From Burkholderiaceae bacterium (GTDB lineage: Bacteria > Pseudomonadota > Gammaproteobacteria > Burkholderiales > Burkholderiaceae_D): 64,000 nucleotides of DNA. The notes below the pieces were generated by a model. The model was not told the DNA's origin. It ran no database searches and was given only the letters and a program-made list of their open reading frames with translations. Below, one piece after another: positions 25,353 to 34,070 of the stretch. Position 1 is the first letter of the stretch; the number at the start of each line of letters is the position of its first letter. The DNA lies in assembly GCA_031291325.1 (NCBI GenBank), contig JARLJG010000053.1:40445-104444 (forward strand), in the 5' to 3' direction. A program made the position numbers and the translations under genes.

Positions 25353-26456
25353 TTATTCTTCCTGTGGCAATTCGTGAATAATCAGGCCCGCGTGCGGCGG
25401 CAGCGGTTGCAGCCATGCCTTGTGCCGCAGCGCGCGGCGGCAATCGTGGATGCCGGCTTGCCAGCGCTTGCCGACCGTTTCTGCGCTGAAATCGATATCC
25501 TTGAAGACATTGTCGCCAGGTAATGCTTTCATGATTAAATTGACGACATTGATCGTATGATCGCAACCCATTTTTATCAGTGGCTGCAACTCCTCCTTCT
25601 GACGCGCAGCCGGCGGCAGATTCTTGGCCAGCACGCGAATCGCGCGCTGCAGGTCTTGCAATCTTTGATGCACCAGCAATTGTTCCGCCGAACGACTGGC
25701 GTATTGAATATTCTTGTAACGCGACAGCGCGTCGGCGATCGATTCTGGCCGATTTTCTGTAGCGTCCCATAGATCGACCATGAAGCACAGCGCATCGCGT
25801 TTCTCGTTGGCTTCCAGAAACACTTCGAGCGGCGAATTCGAATACACGCCGCCATCCCAATAGGCGCGGCCATCGATCTCGATCGGCGGAAAGCCCGGTG
25901 GCAAAGCGCCGCTGGCCATGATGTGTTCCGGGCCGATCTTTTGCTTGGCGCTGTCGAAGACCGCGCTTTGGCCGTTGTCGATATCGACCGCGCAGACGCT
26001 GATGCGCATCGCGCCGCTGTTGAGGTAATCGAAATCGACATACTTCTCCAGCGTCGCCTTCAGCGGCGAGGTATCGTAAAAACCGGCCTTGTCCAAATCC
26101 ACTTTGGCATGGATATCCCAGGAAGCGCCGATGCGCGGCTTGAAAAAACCTTCGACGCCATTGAGCAGGGTGCCGAAGGTGGCCACCGAGTTCGGCAAAT
26201 TCATCCACGCATGCATGCCCGGCCACATGCTGGGGCCGGGCGCCGGCGCCAGGCTATTCCAGAACGCTTGCAACTGCGCGACCCGCGCTTCGGGTTGATT
26301 GCCCGCGATCAACGCGCTATTGATCGCGCCGATGGAAGTGCCGATCACCCAATCGACGGGCGTGTGGTGTTCCATCAAATTCTGATAGACGCCGGCCTGA
26401 TAGGCGCCCAACGCGCCGCCGCCCTGAAGAATCAAAACCGTATCTTGCTGTGGCAT
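25353..26456 (-). CDS. Patatin-like phospholipase family protein
   Basis: This 367-aa serine hydrolase has [13 protein letters not shown] (oxyanion hole), [14 protein letters not shown] (GxSxG nucleophile) and DGGVYSNSP (catalytic Asp), the full Ser-Asp dyad set. It is the first gene of the patatin-adc-bdhA operon. In PHB-producing betaproteobacteria such proteins may act on lipids or on polyhydroxybutyrate granules; the association is known to me as a gene order, not as a proven function. The ATG at 26456 ([11 protein letters not shown]) is used rather than the upstream leader. Confidence 0.85.
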   Translation of the reverse strand: MPQQDTVLILQGGGALGAYQAGVYQNLMEHHTPVDWVIGTSIGAINSALIAGNQPEARVAQLQAFWNSLAPAPGPSMWPGMHAWMNLPNSVATFGTLLNGVEGFFKPRIGASWDIHAKVDLDKAGFYDTSPLKATLEKYVDFDYLNSGAMRISVCAVDIDNGQSAVFDSAKQKIGPEHIMASGALPPGFPPIEIDGRAYWDGGVYSNSPLEVFLEANEKRDALCFMVDLWDATENRPESIADALSRYKNIQYASRSAEQLLVHQRLQDLQRAIRVLAKNLPPAARQKEELQPLIKMGCDHTINVVNLIMKALPGDNVFKDIDFSAETVGKRWQAGIHDCRRALRHKAWLQPLPPHAGLIIHELPQEE

Positions 26457-26582
26457 GCTTACTTTCCATGATATTGCGAAATTCGCAAACTGAGATGGTA
26501 GCCGAGATTTCGGCACTTCACTTGACGACCGCGCGATTGCCATAAAATCGTCGTGCTGTAATCTCTAAGAGTCCGATATGAT

Positions 26583-26628
26583 AAAGCGATGTCATGCCGA
26601 TATTATGTCAGGCGCATGACATCGCTTT
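26583..26628 (-). terminator. 14-bp stem-loop downstream of the SPFH gene
   Basis: Perfect arms aaagcgatgtcatg and catgacatcgcttt surround an 18-nt loop, 29 bp past the SPFH stop. On the minus strand the stem runs into CTTTATCATA. A factor-independent terminator is likely, and it separates the SPFH gene from the patatin operon. On the plus strand it ends in CTTTTG. Confidence 0.6.
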
Positions 26629-26656
26629 TGCGCTGCTGTTGGACGCGCCTATCCGA

Positions 26657-28609
26657 TCAAGCGCCGCGCGCCGCTTCGCCTTTCATCGATTTCGACAACT
26701 CACCCGCTTTCAGCGAACTCATCAGCGACAGCAAAGTCGTCAACGCGTTGCCGCCGCCCAACTGGATTTGCGGCACCAGCGGCACTTTCGACACCTCGAA
26801 CGATTCGGCCAGCCGCAACATCACGGTTTGCATCAATTGCTTGTCGGCGCCTTCACCCTGCAAGGCTTCCGACTTGGCCTTGATGGCTGCCGCTTCCGCC
26901 TCGCCGACCGAGCGGATCGCCGAAGCGCGGCCTGACCCTTCCAGTTCCTGCTTGAATTTTTCCGCATGCGCTAGCGCTTCGATTTCCTGGCGCTTCTTTT
27001 CCGCCGCCTTCACGTTCGCCGCACCCTGGTTTTCCTTGATCGAGATATCGACCAGCGAGCCGGTCAACTCCTTTTGCTTGGCGGCGCGTTGCTCGGCTTC
27101 GTTCAATTCGCGCTCCTTGTCGGCGGCGATCTGCTTTTGCGCAAACGTCTCGACTTGTTCGCGCGCGATCTGGCGGTCGCGCAACTGCGCCATGATGTTG
27201 TCGATCTTGGTGTCGCCCGGTTGCGGCTTGGGCGTGCCGATCAGCACTTCCTGGAATTCCAGCGAATAGTTCTGGAAGCGCGTGTGCATGTCGCGCGACG
27301 CATTGTCTTGCAATTCGCTGCGCGACTGGATCAACTCGATAAAGGTCTTGGTTTGCGACACGTTCTTGAAGTACGAGGACACCATCGGGTCGAGCGTCTG
27401 TTCGACCAATTGCTTGACGTTGCCGAAACGCTGCACCACCATCGGCGCCTTGCGGTAATCGATATGCACCACCACCGACAGCGGCAATTGCGGCTCGAAC
27501 GCATCCTTGGTAATCAAGGTGATTTCGCGCAGGTTCGAGTCGAAGCTGGAACCGCTTTCGCCGGATTTCCACATCAGCACGAAGTTGGTGGTCGGCACCA
27601 GTTCGATTTTACCGGCGTAGGTGTTGAACGCATATTTGCCGGGCATCAGCGGATCGCGCCAGACGCCACGGCAACCGCTTTCCACCAATTCGCCGTGGCT
27701 GTATTCCTTGCCGGACAAGTCGTCGCCCTTGCGTCCGGTATAGGAAACAACCACGCCGACGAAGCCGACTGGAATAATCGTCTTGCGAATGAATTCGACG
27801 GTCGCAAACAAGCGGTTGATGTAGTAAGTGCCTTCCACCAGCACGCGCTCCTGACGGCCGCGCTTGCCGCCGGCGGCCAGAAATTTTTCCGGCTCCTGGA
27901 ACGAATTATGGCTGTCGCCGACATCCGGCGCCAACAACTCATCCTTGGGCAAACCGGGGCCGTCTTGCACGGTGACGATGGCCAATTGATCCGAATCGTG
28001 GGCGCCGGCCGCTTCCTTGATAACCACCGGCGTGAAGGCGCTGCGCTCGTCGAGCACACCGCGCATCAGTTCGTAATATTGCTTTTCTTGCCCATCCAGC
28101 GACAATGAATACGTCGCCTCTTCGGTCATCACCACGAACAGCGCCGGATTGATGATGTGCGTGCCCTCGCGCAATATTTTGCGCTGCGGCCCCTTTTGTC
28201 CGCCGCCTTCCAGGAAAGCGCGCACGTCGCGGAAATCGCCTACCGTGGAATTTTCGGCCAGGGTTTGTCCAGCCGGCAAATCGATGCCGTCGCGGGCGAA
28301 CACGTAACCGATCTTGCCTTGCGTGACCGACACCATCGGATGAATATGCACCCGATATTGCAGCGGCGCAAAGAAATGGAAGCCGCCGCGCCGCAGTTCC
28401 GGCTGGAAGCCCGCTTCGCCATGCAGGGCGAGCAAACCGCTCTTGACCGACCCGGATGAACTCCATAGTTTTTCGATCACGCCGATGCGATCGTTCGGTA
28501 TGTACCGGATGATTCCGGTGATAAAGATTACCAGCGTGCCTACCAAGCCAATTACCAGCACGACTACGGCTGTCGAAAGCCAGCCCATGCTCATCAGTTC
28601 GCTAAACAT
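26657..28609 (-). CDS. SPFH/flotillin-like membrane protein (YqiK-type)
   Basis: This 650-aa protein has one N-terminal transmembrane helix (about residues 12-37). An SPFH/band-7 domain follows (about 270-470: RLFATVEFIRKTIIPVGFVGVVVSYTG ... KDAFEPQLPLSVVVHIDYRKAPMVVQRFG). Then comes a long Ala/Glu/Lys-rich coiled coil (about 500-600) and a GGGNALTTLLSLMSSL tail. Flotillin-like proteins form large membrane assemblies affecting envelope integrity. An insert of about 200 residues between the helix and the SPFH domain makes it longer than typical flotillin. No NfeD partner is adjacent; the gene is monocistronic. Confidence 0.8.
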   Translation of the reverse strand: MFSELMSMGWLSTAVVVLVIGLVGTLVIFITGIIRYIPNDRIGVIEKLWSSSGSVKSGLLALHGEAGFQPELRRGGFHFFAPLQYRVHIHPMVSVTQGKIGYVFARDGIDLPAGQTLAENSTVGDFRDVRAFLEGGGQKGPQRKILREGTHIINPALFVVMTEEATYSLSLDGQEKQYYELMRGVLDERSAFTPVVIKEAAGAHDSDQLAIVTVQDGPGLPKDELLAPDVGDSHNSFQEPEKFLAAGGKRGRQERVLVEGTYYINRLFATVEFIRKTIIPVGFVGVVVSYTGRKGDDLSGKEYSHGELVESGCRGVWRDPLMPGKYAFNTYAGKIELVPTTNFVLMWKSGESGSSFDSNLREITLITKDAFEPQLPLSVVVHIDYRKAPMVVQRFGNVKQLVEQTLDPMVSSYFKNVSQTKTFIELIQSRSELQDNASRDMHTRFQNYSLEFQEVLIGTPKPQPGDTKIDNIMAQLRDRQIAREQVETFAQKQIAADKERELNEAEQRAAKQKELTGSLVDISIKENQGAANVKAAEKKRQEIEALAHAEKFKQELEGSGRASAIRSVGEAEAAAIKAKSEALQGEGADKQLMQTVMLRLAESFEVSKVPLVPQIQLGGGNALTTLLSLMSSLKAGELSKSMKGEAARGA

Positions 28610-28663
28610 GTTTTTCCCTTTTTATTCATTTTGATAGGTTTGCGACGTCGACCGCCGTCAGTC

Positions 28664-28679
28664 GACGTCAATTGACGTC
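28664..28679. promoter_or_regulatory. 16-bp perfect palindrome upstream of the SPFH gene
   Basis: GACGTCAATTGACGTC lies 55 bp upstream of the SPFH start and is preceded by related cgacgtcgac and cagtcgac stretches. The form suits a dimeric regulator. The 443-bp space 28610-29052 otherwise holds a Pho-box-like site and AT-rich promoter sequence; the 63-aa frame at 28865 is not convincing. Confidence 0.4.
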
Positions 28680-28969
28680 CATCGCAAAGTCGTCTTTCCT
28701 TTGCGTTGCAGCAAAATGCAATGCGCGATGGCATTGCGACGGCGGGAGGATTAGTAGCTGCCCAAACGAAGGGCAGCGTCATATTGGAGGCGGCGGACTC
28801 AAGTAACGATGATGACCACTGAAAGGGTCACGCTTGTTTTGGTGAAGTCACTGTAGACGGAGTCATGCCCGAATGCAATCCCATGAGTATGGTAATCGGT
28901 GTGGCGAATTACCGATGCAACGACCTGGATTTCATGAAAATTTCCAGCCGGCAATGCCTCTTGCAGAGC

Positions 28970-28987
28970 GTCACATGTCGGTCACAT
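28970..28987 (+). promoter_or_regulatory. Pho-box-like direct repeat upstream of pit
   Basis: Two exact 7-bp copies of GTCACAT are separated by 4 bp (GTCG), an 11-bp period. That is the architecture of PhoB boxes, whose half-sites are CTGTCAT-like. It lies about 65 bp before the pit ATG. The place and genes downstream (phosphate uptake, polyphosphate kinase) make PhoB control plausible. Confidence 0.5.
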
Positions 28988-29052
28988 TTGGCAGGTAGAT
29001 TCGACATTTTTGTATATCGTCGAATTTATTCACTTCTTGGAGGCTATACGCA

Positions 29053-30684
29053 ATGAATTCCAGCGCCACCACCGTCGCTGCAGCTGGCCCGGCTATCCCG
29101 ACCGCGCCGGCGACGCCGCATATCGACCAAAAGAACGGCCCGGTCACAGTCCTTATTTTCATCGGCCTGTTGCTGCTGGGCGTATTATTTACTGCCTATA
29201 GCCTGCGCTCCGACGTCACCAGCGCCGGCCCGGTTTCGGCCAATTGGCTGCCTTACCTGTTGCTTGGCTTGGCGCTGTTGATCGCGCTCGGATTTGAATT
29301 CGTCAACGGTTTCCACGATACTGCCAACGCGGTCGCCACCGTCATCTATACGCACTCGCTGCCGCCGCACTTCGCAGTGCTGTGGTCCGGCTGCTTCAAC
29401 TTCCTCGGCGTGCTGGTGTCAAGCGGCGCGGTGGCGTTCGGCATCATTTCGCTGTTGCCGGTCGAGTTGATCCTGCAAGTCGGTTCCGGCTCCGGCTTCG
29501 CGATGGTGTTCGCGCTGTTGATCGCCGCCATCATCTGGAATCTGGGCACTTGGTGGCTCGGTTTGCCGGCATCCTCGTCGCACACGATGATCGGCTCCAT
29601 CCTCGGCGTCGGCGTTGCCAATGCGTTGATGCATGGGCGCGACGGCACCAGCGGCGTCGACTGGGAGCAAGCGGCAAAGGTCGGCTATTCGCTGCTGCTG
29701 TCGCCGCTGGTCGGCTTTATCTGTGCCGCGCTGCTGTTGTTGACGCTGCGCGCATTGGTGAAAAACAAGGAATTGTACGAAGCGCCCAAAGGCCGGAAAG
29801 CACCGCCGTGGTGGATCCGCGGATTGCTGGTGCTGACCTGCACCGGCGTGTCGTTCGCGCATGGCTCCAACGATGGCCAAAAAGGCATGGGCTTGATTAT
29901 GCTGATCCTGGTCGGCACGGTGCCAATGGCGTATGCGTTGAATCGTGCAATGCCGGTCGGCCACGTCACGCAATTCGTCGCGGTCGCGCAAGTGACCGAG
30001 CAATCGCTGACCAAATTCGTCGGCCCGACCGCGTTGGCGCCAGCCGATCCGCGCAAGACCATGTCCGAATATGTGCGCACCAAGGAATTGACTCCCGCCG
30101 TGGTGCCGGCCTTGGCGGCTTTGACCGAGTCGATCGGGACCCAAGTCAAGTTGTACGGCACCCTGGATCGCGTGCCGGCCAACACCGCCAGCAATGTGCG
30201 TAACGACATGTACCTGGCGGCTGAAGGCATCCGTTTCCTCGAGAAGAATCCGACGCTCAAATTCGATGCCGACACCAAGGCCAATCTGACCGCATTCAAG
30301 AAGCAGATCGACGATGCGACCAAGTTCATTCCATTGTGGGTCAAGATCGCGGTCGCCATCGCGCTCGGCCTGGGCACCATGGTCGGCTGGAAGCGCATCG
30401 TCGTGACCGTCGGCGAAAAGATCGGCAAAACCCACCTGACCTATGCGCAGGGCGCGTCGGCGGAATTGGTGGCGATGCTGACCATCGGCGCTGCCGACAT
30501 GTTCGGTTTACCGGTTTCGACCACTCATGTATTATCTTCCGGTGTGGCGGGCACCATGGCCGCCAATAAGTCCGGCCTGCAAGTGTCGACGATTCGCAAC
30601 CTGGTCATGGCCTGGGTTCTGACCCTGCCGGTGGCAATCTTGCTCTCCGGGTCCCTGTATTGGGTGTTTTCGCACGTGTTTTAA
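29053..30684 (+). CDS. pit: Pit-family inorganic phosphate transporter
   Basis: This 543-aa polytopic protein carries the two PiT signature repeats: GFEFVNGFHDTANAVATVIYT with LPASSSHTMIGSILGVG in the N-terminal half, and VSFAHGSNDGQKGMGLIMLILVG with GLPVSTTHVLSSGVAGTM in the C-terminal half. A soluble loop of about 110 residues (about 315-430) separates the halves. It imports phosphate, usually as a metal-phosphate complex with protons. A Pho-box-like repeat lies upstream and ppk2 starts 8 nt after its stop, so the two genes form an operon linking uptake to polyphosphate. Confidence 0.93.
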   Translation: MNSSATTVAAAGPAIPTAPATPHIDQKNGPVTVLIFIGLLLLGVLFTAYSLRSDVTSAGPVSANWLPYLLLGLALLIALGFEFVNGFHDTANAVATVIYTHSLPPHFAVLWSGCFNFLGVLVSSGAVAFGIISLLPVELILQVGSGSGFAMVFALLIAAIIWNLGTWWLGLPASSSHTMIGSILGVGVANALMHGRDGTSGVDWEQAAKVGYSLLLSPLVGFICAALLLLTLRALVKNKELYEAPKGRKAPPWWIRGLLVLTCTGVSFAHGSNDGQKGMGLIMLILVGTVPMAYALNRAMPVGHVTQFVAVAQVTEQSLTKFVGPTALAPADPRKTMSEYVRTKELTPAVVPALAALTESIGTQVKLYGTLDRVPANTASNVRNDMYLAAEGIRFLEKNPTLKFDADTKANLTAFKKQIDDATKFIPLWVKIAVAIALGLGTMVGWKRIVVTVGEKIGKTHLTYAQGASAELVAMLTIGAADMFGLPVSTTHVLSSGVAGTMAANKSGLQVSTIRNLVMAWVLTLPVAILLSGSLYWVFSHVF

Positions 30685-30692
30685 AGGTGAAC

Positions 30693-31601
30693 ATGAACGA
30701 CCCGGAACTGCTTAAACGCATCAATCTCGATCTGGCCGATGGCTACGACGAGGAATTGGAACTGGAGTTGGAGGACCGCCCGGTCGATCCGCTGACCGGC
30801 GAATCGGTGGCCCGCACCGACGAGGAAAAGGAATACCGGCGGCGCTATTTCCGCGAATTGTTCCGCCTGCAAGGCGAGTTGGTCAAGCTGCAAGACTGGG
30901 TGGTTCACACCGGCCACAAGGTCGTGATCCTGTTCGAGGGCCGCGACGCCGCCGGCAAGGGCGGCGTCATCAAGCGCATCACGCAACGCTTGAATCCAAG
31001 GGTGTGCCGCGTGGCAGCCTTGCCGGCGCCGAACGACCGCGAACGCACGCAATGGTATTTCCAGCGCTATGCGTCGCACCTGCCGGCGGCCGGCGAAATC
31101 GTGCTGTTCGACCGCAGTTGGTACAACCGCGCGGGCGTCGAACGGGTGATGAATTTTTGCACCGACGATCAATACGAGGAGTTTTTCCGCTCCGCGCCGG
31201 AATTCGAGAGAATGCTGGTGCGTTCCGGCATCCAGTTGATCAAATACTGGTTTTCGATTTCCGACGAGGAACAGAATGTGCGCTTCCTGGGCCGCATCTA
31301 CGACCCGTTGAAGCAGTGGAAGCTAAGCCCGATGGACCTGGAATCGCGCCGCCGCTGGGAAGAATATACGAAGGCCAAGGAAATCATGCTGGAACGTACC
31401 CATATTCCAGAAGCGCCTTGGTGGGTGGTGCAAGCGGTCGACAAGAAGAAAGCCCGCTTGAATTGCATCCATCATTTGCTCAGCCTGATGCCGTACAAGG
31501 AAATCGAGCACACACCCATTGAGCTGCCGCCACGCGAGCATCACGAGGATTACGCGCGCCGCCCGGTGCCGCCGGAAATCATCGTGCCGGAGATCTATTA
31601 G
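30693..31601 (+). CDS. ppk2: Polyphosphate kinase 2 (PPK2), single domain
   Basis: This 302-aa enzyme transfers phosphate between polyphosphate and nucleotides. Seen: Walker A-like FEGRDAAGKGG, the PPK2 motifs LNPRVCRVAALPAPNDRERTQWYFQRY, FDRSWYNRAGVERVMNF, and the lid RIYDPLKQWKLSPMDLESRRRWEEY. The single-domain length fits class I or III; nucleotide preference is not readable. AAAGGTGA precedes the ATG at 30693; the track start at 30660 overlaps pit. It is in an operon with pit, so phosphate imported under Pho control could be stored or used through polyphosphate. Confidence 0.93.
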   Translation: MNDPELLKRINLDLADGYDEELELELEDRPVDPLTGESVARTDEEKEYRRRYFRELFRLQGELVKLQDWVVHTGHKVVILFEGRDAAGKGGVIKRITQRLNPRVCRVAALPAPNDRERTQWYFQRYASHLPAAGEIVLFDRSWYNRAGVERVMNFCTDDQYEEFFRSAPEFERMLVRSGIQLIKYWFSISDEEQNVRFLGRIYDPLKQWKLSPMDLESRRRWEEYTKAKEIMLERTHIPEAPWWVVQAVDKKKARLNCIHHLLSLMPYKEIEHTPIELPPREHHEDYARRPVPPEIIVPEIY

Positions 31602-31627
31602 GGCTGATCCGTACGCAACCCCGACCG

Positions 31628-31657
31628 CCGATCCCGTTATTCAGGGATCGGTTTTTT
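31628..31657. terminator. Rho-independent terminator after ppk2
   Basis: The stem CCGATCCC / GGGATCGG with an 8-nt loop is followed by TTTTTT on the plus strand, 27 bp past the ppk2 stop. It overlaps the 3' end of the small minus-strand gene, whose TAA lies in the loop. Confidence 0.85.
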
Positions 31658-31795
31658 ATCGTCGGCCACCGTATCCGGTGCGGGGTCTGGCCGGTCAGTG
31701 TGTTGAGCGGTTTTTTGCGCCAGCTTTTCCTGTTTCTTTTGCTTTTTGGCAATTTCTTTTTGGCGCTTCTCGAATGCGTAGTTTTGTTTAATCAT
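31637..31795 (-). CDS. Small highly charged conserved-type protein (52 aa)
   Basis: This gene is too short for the ORF track. From the ATG at 31795 the frame reads MIKQNYAFEKRQKEIAKK then a Lys/Gln/Glu-rich helix and a Pro/Asp-rich tail ending PIPE. I recognise this N-terminus as a small conserved hypothetical family of betaproteobacteria. The protein is a likely single coiled helix, cytosolic, perhaps nucleic-acid- or protein-binding. Its stop codon falls inside the ppk2 terminator loop, so the two transcripts converge. Function unknown. Confidence 0.7.
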   Translation of the reverse strand: MIKQNYAFEKRQKEIAKKQKKQEKLAQKTAQHTDRPDPAPDTVADDKKPIPE

Positions 31796-31971
31796 CTGCG
31801 GTCCAATTCAATCGGTGGGAAGCGATAGGTGCTGTAGCGCCATTATCCTGTAAAAGGATGGATGGAAACGGGCTATCTGCAAATCTTTCCGCAATTGTTA
31901 TTCAGCAACAAAACGCGATATTAGCGACAAAATTATTGTTTTAACATCATCCATGCTGGTCAAGCCCGGCG

Positions 31972-34062
31972 TCAAGCGATTATCCGCTGCAAGCCAAGCA
32001 CGAAAGAAACGCCGTCGCCGACATTCTGGACGGTGATGGTGCCGCCCATTTTCGCCATATACGTCTTGGCGACAAACAAGCCCTGGCCCCGATTGCCGTT
32101 GGCGGCGGCCTCGTGCTGGTCGGAAACGCCGTACTCGAATATCTTGTCGATCAAGTCGCCCGCGATGTTCGGGCCGCTGTTATGGATCGTGATGGTGGCG
32201 GCGGTTTCCGTGGTTTTCAGGTCGATCGCGATGACCGAACCCGGCGTGCGATAACGATCGGCATTGCGCAACACATGCGTGACCACGTCTTCCAGCGAAT
32301 AGTCGTCGGCGCGCACCATTACCGCCGCCACGTTTGCATTGTAGGCGACCCGGTCGATGCCGACCAGCGGCGCGTTGCCGGCGACGTTTCTCAAGAAGGC
32401 GTCGATGTCGATGGCGGTGACTTGCAACACCGTTGACTGAAACGCTTCGGAGGGCGAGGCGTTTCCATACAACACCTTGATCGCCTGCTGCATGCGGTTG
32501 ATGTAGCGGTTGCTCGGACTTTCGGCGGAGCCATGCAAGGCCATCAGCGATTGCAGCGGCGACATGATTTCGTGGCCGACTGCGTGCCACATCTCTTTCT
32601 CTTGCTCGGCGCGGATTTCCTCGCGCTCCACGTCTTCCTTCACGCGCCGCAGCAAATCCTGCAGGCAACTCGCCAAGACGCCCAACTCGTCGACGCCGCG
32701 CAAATCGGACAAATCGAATTGAGCGAGTCCGCCCGAACCCTTGACGATCTTCGACAGCGACGCCGCGCGCTTGGTCAGCAAGGTGATACGGCGGATGATG
32801 CCGACTTCGATCACCAGCCACGCCAGGAACAGCGCCAGCAGCATCGCACCGACAAACCAGGAAACCCGCGCCGCCACCACGCCCAGGCTTTGATTGACGC
32901 TGCGCACATCGCCGGTCAGCGTGACGTCGTAAATGCCGCTGGACGTGACGATGGGCAGTTTGATTTCATTGGGCGCAGCCGATTCGTCGACCGGCAGGCG
33001 GCGCACCAGCCGGCTCAGCCAGCGCGACGAATCGTCGGGGCGGTCTTCGGCCCCGATCAGGCTGACGATATCCGTATTGCCCGCCGAATTTGCAGCCGGA
33101 TTACGCTTGCGGATGCGCAGCGTCTCGCCCGGCAACAGCAGCGAAGCCAAGTCGCCGATGGCGAAGTTGCGCGCCGCGTTGGCGCTCTTGCTGTCGAAGA
33201 GCACGGGGCCGTCGCCGGGTGGCAGGACTTCGATATGCACCTGAATCTTGTCCAGATCGGCGGGCGGCCAGACCGGGCGCTTTTGCTGGAACAATTCGTC
33301 TTGCAAGACGCCGACCGGCAAGCGCAGCGAGAAAAAGGAACTGCGCAGGCAGCCGGGATTGCCATCGTCTTCTTCGGCCTTGCTGCAACGCGTGCTTTGC
33401 CAGATCCAGCCGCGAAAATCCTTGACCGGCCTTGTGTCGACCTGTTCGCCGTCGTCGCTGGCAAAACCGGTCAGGCGGCCATGCGCGCCGTGGATTTGCA
33501 CGGCGGTGAAGTCGCCCGATTTCTCGAACGGCGCGATCCAGCGGTAAGTCTGCCCGCGCAGCGCTACCGTGACCAAAACCCGGTGCGCGGTCGTCAAATC
33601 CTGCTCGCCGTGCTGGTGCGCAACCAGCTCGCCGCTGACGAAGCTGCCGGCGGCATAGATGAAGCCGCCGGCCCATGGGTTGTTGCCGACGGCCACGCAC
33701 AGCGACCCGCTGTCGCCATATTGCACCAGGCAGCCGGACATCGTGATCGCCTGCTGCACCTTGGTCTGGTCGTCGAAATCGAGCGACGGAAACGGCAGCA
33801 ATACCGGATGCAAGGAAGCCGGCCCGCCATTGTCGGTGCGCGGATTAAGCAGCGCCAATTGCCCGGACGGATGGCGCAGCGTCGCCGAAATCTGTTCGCC
33901 GGTCTTGTGGAAGCTGTAGCGGTAATTGTTGTAGCTGAGCTGCTTTTCCTGTTGCAGCACATATAGCGCCAGCGCGACCGCAGCCACCGCCAGCAGCAGG
34001 AAAGCGCCGCGAAACAGGATGCGCAGCCGGTATTGACCGATGTTGGGCAAGCGTATTTTCAT
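31972..34062 (-). CDS. Sensor histidine kinase
   Basis: The protein is about 696 aa. A transmembrane helix (residues about 17-36), a large periplasmic domain (about 40-390) and a second helix (about 400-425) precede a short HAMP-like linker. The H-box WHAVGHEIMSPLQSL has its phospho-accepting His at about 497, and the ATPase domain shows VLRNADRYR (N box), HNSGPNI and GNRGQGLFVAKTYMAKMGG (G boxes). The start may instead be the GTG at 34074, which overlaps the response-regulator stop as GTGA and suggests translational coupling. The periplasmic domain is not a family I recognise; the signal is unknown. Confidence 0.88.
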   Translation of the reverse strand: MKIRLPNIGQYRLRILFRGAFLLLAVAAVALALYVLQQEKQLSYNNYRYSFHKTGEQISATLRHPSGQLALLNPRTDNGGPASLHPVLLPFPSLDFDDQTKVQQAITMSGCLVQYGDSGSLCVAVGNNPWAGGFIYAAGSFVSGELVAHQHGEQDLTTAHRVLVTVALRGQTYRWIAPFEKSGDFTAVQIHGAHGRLTGFASDDGEQVDTRPVKDFRGWIWQSTRCSKAEEDDGNPGCLRSSFFSLRLPVGVLQDELFQQKRPVWPPADLDKIQVHIEVLPPGDGPVLFDSKSANAARNFAIGDLASLLLPGETLRIRKRNPAANSAGNTDIVSLIGAEDRPDDSSRWLSRLVRRLPVDESAAPNEIKLPIVTSSGIYDVTLTGDVRSVNQSLGVVAARVSWFVGAMLLALFLAWLVIEVGIIRRITLLTKRAASLSKIVKGSGGLAQFDLSDLRGVDELGVLASCLQDLLRRVKEDVEREEIRAEQEKEMWHAVGHEIMSPLQSLMALHGSAESPSNRYINRMQQAIKVLYGNASPSEAFQSTVLQVTAIDIDAFLRNVAGNAPLVGIDRVAYNANVAAVMVRADDYSLEDVVTHVLRNADRYRTPGSVIAIDLKTTETAATITIHNSGPNIAGDLIDKIFEYGVSDQHEAAANGNRGQGLFVAKTYMAKMGGTITVQNVGDGVSFVLGLQRIIA

Positions 34063-34070
34063 CGCAAAAT

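Noticed and set aside
24604-26226. Apparent 540-aa fusion ending in acetoacetate decarboxylase
   Set aside because: The N-terminal part is a shadow frame of the patatin gene. Adc starts at 25350, immediately after the patatin stop.
28865-29056. 63-aa ORF upstream of pit
   Set aside because: It spans the Pho-box-like repeat and AT-rich promoter, has no ribosome site and overlaps the pit start.
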